From: Paroedura picta
Taxonomy: Eukaryota > Chordata > Lepidosauria > Squamata > Gekkonidae
Length of the DNA stretch: 64,000 bases
Direction of reading: 5' to 3'
Assembly: GCF_049243985.1 (NCBI RefSeq)
Contig: NC_135372.1
Span: 97,269,318-97,333,317, forward strand
A program made the translations under genes and the position numbers. Numbering within the stretch: the stretch's first letter is position 1; the number at the start of each line of letters is the position of its first letter. Below, one piece after another: positions 62,262-64,000 of this stretch. Under the pieces are notes generated by a model. It was not told where the DNA came from. It was given only the letters and a program-made list of their open reading frames with translations, and ran no database searches.

Positions 62262-62515
62262 ATTGGCCAGTCCATAGTAGAAGTTGAGTAAAGTTGTGCC
62301 TACCTCAGTGTCTTTGAAACAGTCTTTCCCATGTGCTTGCCAGATTTCTGTGCTTTGATAATTCAAGAAGCTGCAACATAGCAAAGCATGGTGTAGGGCA
62401 AGTGGATACAGGAATGTGATGCATGAGGCATTTCATGTGTGCTGTACGTTCAATAGAGGTTTGTACTAATCCATATGGTCTATCAGAATGGATGATGTTT
62501 CTTTTAGTGTGTGAA

Positions 62516-62640
62516 TAGCCAGTGTGGAGAAGTGGTTACAGTGTTGGTTTGGGCCGTGGGAGACCCAGGTTTAAATCCCTGCTTGCCATGAAATTAACTG
62601 GAAACCTGTCAGACTAAACCAGATTAAAGTGTTTTTTGTG
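62516..62640 (+). repeat. tRNA-derived SINE head, MIR-like
   Basis: A-box-like gtggagaagtggttacag and B-box-like caggtttaaatccctgc are spaced as in tRNA-derived SINEs, followed by gccatgaaattaactgg. The body is short and diverged. Confidence 0.6.
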
Positions 62641-62737
62641 AGAATAAAATTGAGGGGGGGGGGGTAGGTGGAGATGACATGGTAAAAATGTATTAAACAA
62701 ATAAACAAAATACATAATTGTCACCTGTAAAGTCAGA

Positions 62738-62915
62738 GCAGAGGGAAGGTAGAATGGTGTAGCCCAATCTCATCTGATCTCAGAAGCTGAGGAGGGTTGA
62801 TCCTTGGATGACAGATGACCATGGAAGGCAAGAGGAAGGCAAAGGCAAACCACCTCTGTTTCTCACTTGCCTTGAAATCCACTATAAAGTCCATTGCAAC
62901 TTGACAGCATGCATG
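62738..62915 (+). mobile_element. 5S rRNA-derived SINE
   Basis: The head cccaatctcatctgatctca gaagctgagg corresponds to cccgatctcgtctgatctcg gaagctaagc of 5S rRNA, followed by ccttggatgacagatgacc (5S: acttggatgggagacc). The body aggcaaaggcaaaccacctc and the end gttgcaacttgacag-like sequence match the copy at 40.0 kb. Confidence 0.85.
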
Positions 62916-63504
62916 CACCTATCATGTCCGGATGCCAGTCACCCACAAATCCTACACACGTGGACTTGCTCATGTTATATCAAAGTTTAGTTTTAGGGAG
63001 AATGACAAAAGTTTTAGCCTAGAAATCCAGCTTTCTTTGAGGAAGGTTAGACCGAGACTGTTTCCGTACTGAGGACTCACCTAGCTGTCATTTCACTATG
63101 ACTCTTGTCATTTTGGTTTGGGATAACTTCCTGGACCATTTCTGATTTCTGCATTTGGGCTTTCCTCCCCTTGCTGTCCAGGCTGCAATTTGCCATTTGC
63201 TTTCCGTATTGGGGTGGGAAACCATAATGCTTTCATTTGGTTTTTCACAGGGCCTGCCATTTTACATGTCTGGATCCTCCCTCCCCCTCCCTTCTTCCCC
63301 CTTGAGGTGGAAGCAGGCAGCCAATCAAAGGAACATGGACTGAAGGGCATATGGAAGAGCTGAGCGCTAGGACACCTTTCCCATGGGAGGGGAACATGGT
63401 GACAAGGGAAGGGGAAAGCCTATACACTCAAAATGGCGGTTGCTGCAAAAACCTGACTGAAAGCATGTCCGCATTGGCCAGTCCCGATTCATGCCCTGCT
63501 AGCA

Positions 63505-63681
63505 CTGCTCGTCATGGCACTGATAAAACTGTTATGACTGAGCAGTGATATCAGGGCTCTATCACCCACCTCACAGGGTGTCTGTTGTGGAAAGGGAAGG
63601 CAACTGTAAGCCGCTTTGAGCCTCCTTCGGGTAGAGAAAAGCGGCATATAAGAACCAACTCTTCTTCTTCTAGCTTCAAAA
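63505..63681 (+). mobile_element. tRNA-type SINE, tail half, forward
   Basis: It reads cactgataaaactgttatg, cacctcacagggtgtctgtt, gtaagccgctttgagcctcc and ends cttcttcttct. The tRNA head is missing. Confidence 0.8.
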
Positions 63682-63924
63682 AGAGAGAACCATATTTCTG
63701 AGGATTTCCTTGCTGTGGGGCAACTGAGGGGGGTCTTCGCTGGAAAATGGATGAAAACCTTGACCCTAAGCAAATTGAAATACGAGCCAAAACCCTAGAG
63801 CTGAAACCGTCAGAATGCCAGCATGGAAATAAGGCTAGTTTTCAGCCAGAGAAATTGCCTGGAAGACTGCGTCTTATCTAGTAACATTCAAACAAAAATA
63901 ATGGAATGAAAACAAGTAGTAAAC

Positions 63925-64000
63925 CCTGTGAGGGAGGAGAGGCTGAGAGAGCCCTGATATTACTGCCCGGTCAGAACAGCTTTATCAGTGCTGTGGTGAG
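63925..64000 (-). mobile_element. tRNA-type SINE, reverse, cut by window end
   Basis: It reads gaggctgagagagccctgat, gaacagctttatcagtgctg, the reverse of the body at 63.5 kb. It continues beyond the window. Confidence 0.8.

Noticed and set aside
62166-62384. Phe-Leu-Ser repeat frame
   Set aside because: Translation of the AAAG microsatellite.

Overview
The window looks like nuclear DNA from a squamate reptile. The repeat mix is the reason: many CR1 LINE copies with the ATTCTATG-type tail, L2 LINE fragments, a BovB (RTE) reverse-transcriptase fragment, tRNA-derived and 5S-rRNA-derived SINEs, and short hAT-type elements with 8-bp target duplications. Species cannot be told. There is no sign of bacterial, phage or organellar DNA, and I see no CRISPR, operon or tRNA gene.

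Left part (1-16 kb). The last five coding exons of FANCE (Fanconi anaemia core-complex subunit) lie on the + strand at 102-4015 and look intact; one of their introns begins with GC instead of GT. Directly downstream, on the same strand as in human 6p21, lies RPL10A (ribosomal protein uL1). Here it is degenerate: a stop codon inside an exon, two frame-disrupting deletions, a damaged splice donor and a missing exon, although a CpG-rich promoter-like region with a TOP-like tract survives. A nearly full-length CR1 LINE (3.96 kb) sits in its first intron.

Middle part (18.9-42.7 kb). Two genes of the TREM immune-receptor family lie on the - strand. The first, read from 26.7 to 18.9 kb, encodes a signal peptide, two V-type Ig domains on separate exons, a transmembrane segment and a tail with three tyrosine motifs, which suggests an inhibitory receptor related to TREML1 or the two-domain bird TREM-B type. 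The second, read from 42.7 to 31.3 kb, is TREM2: signal exon, a V domain clearly matching human TREM2, and a transmembrane exon with the lysine used to pair with DAP12. All three V domains lack the normal F-strand cysteine and carry a cysteine elsewhere. This is the most interesting signal in the window.

Right part (43-64 kb). No gene was recognised. It holds a three-layer nest (SINE, interrupted by CR1, interrupted by a hAT element), two more copies of the same hAT family, a 905-bp CpG-rich hAT-like element, L2 and CR1 tails, SINEs, and simple repeats including long AAT and AAAG runs.
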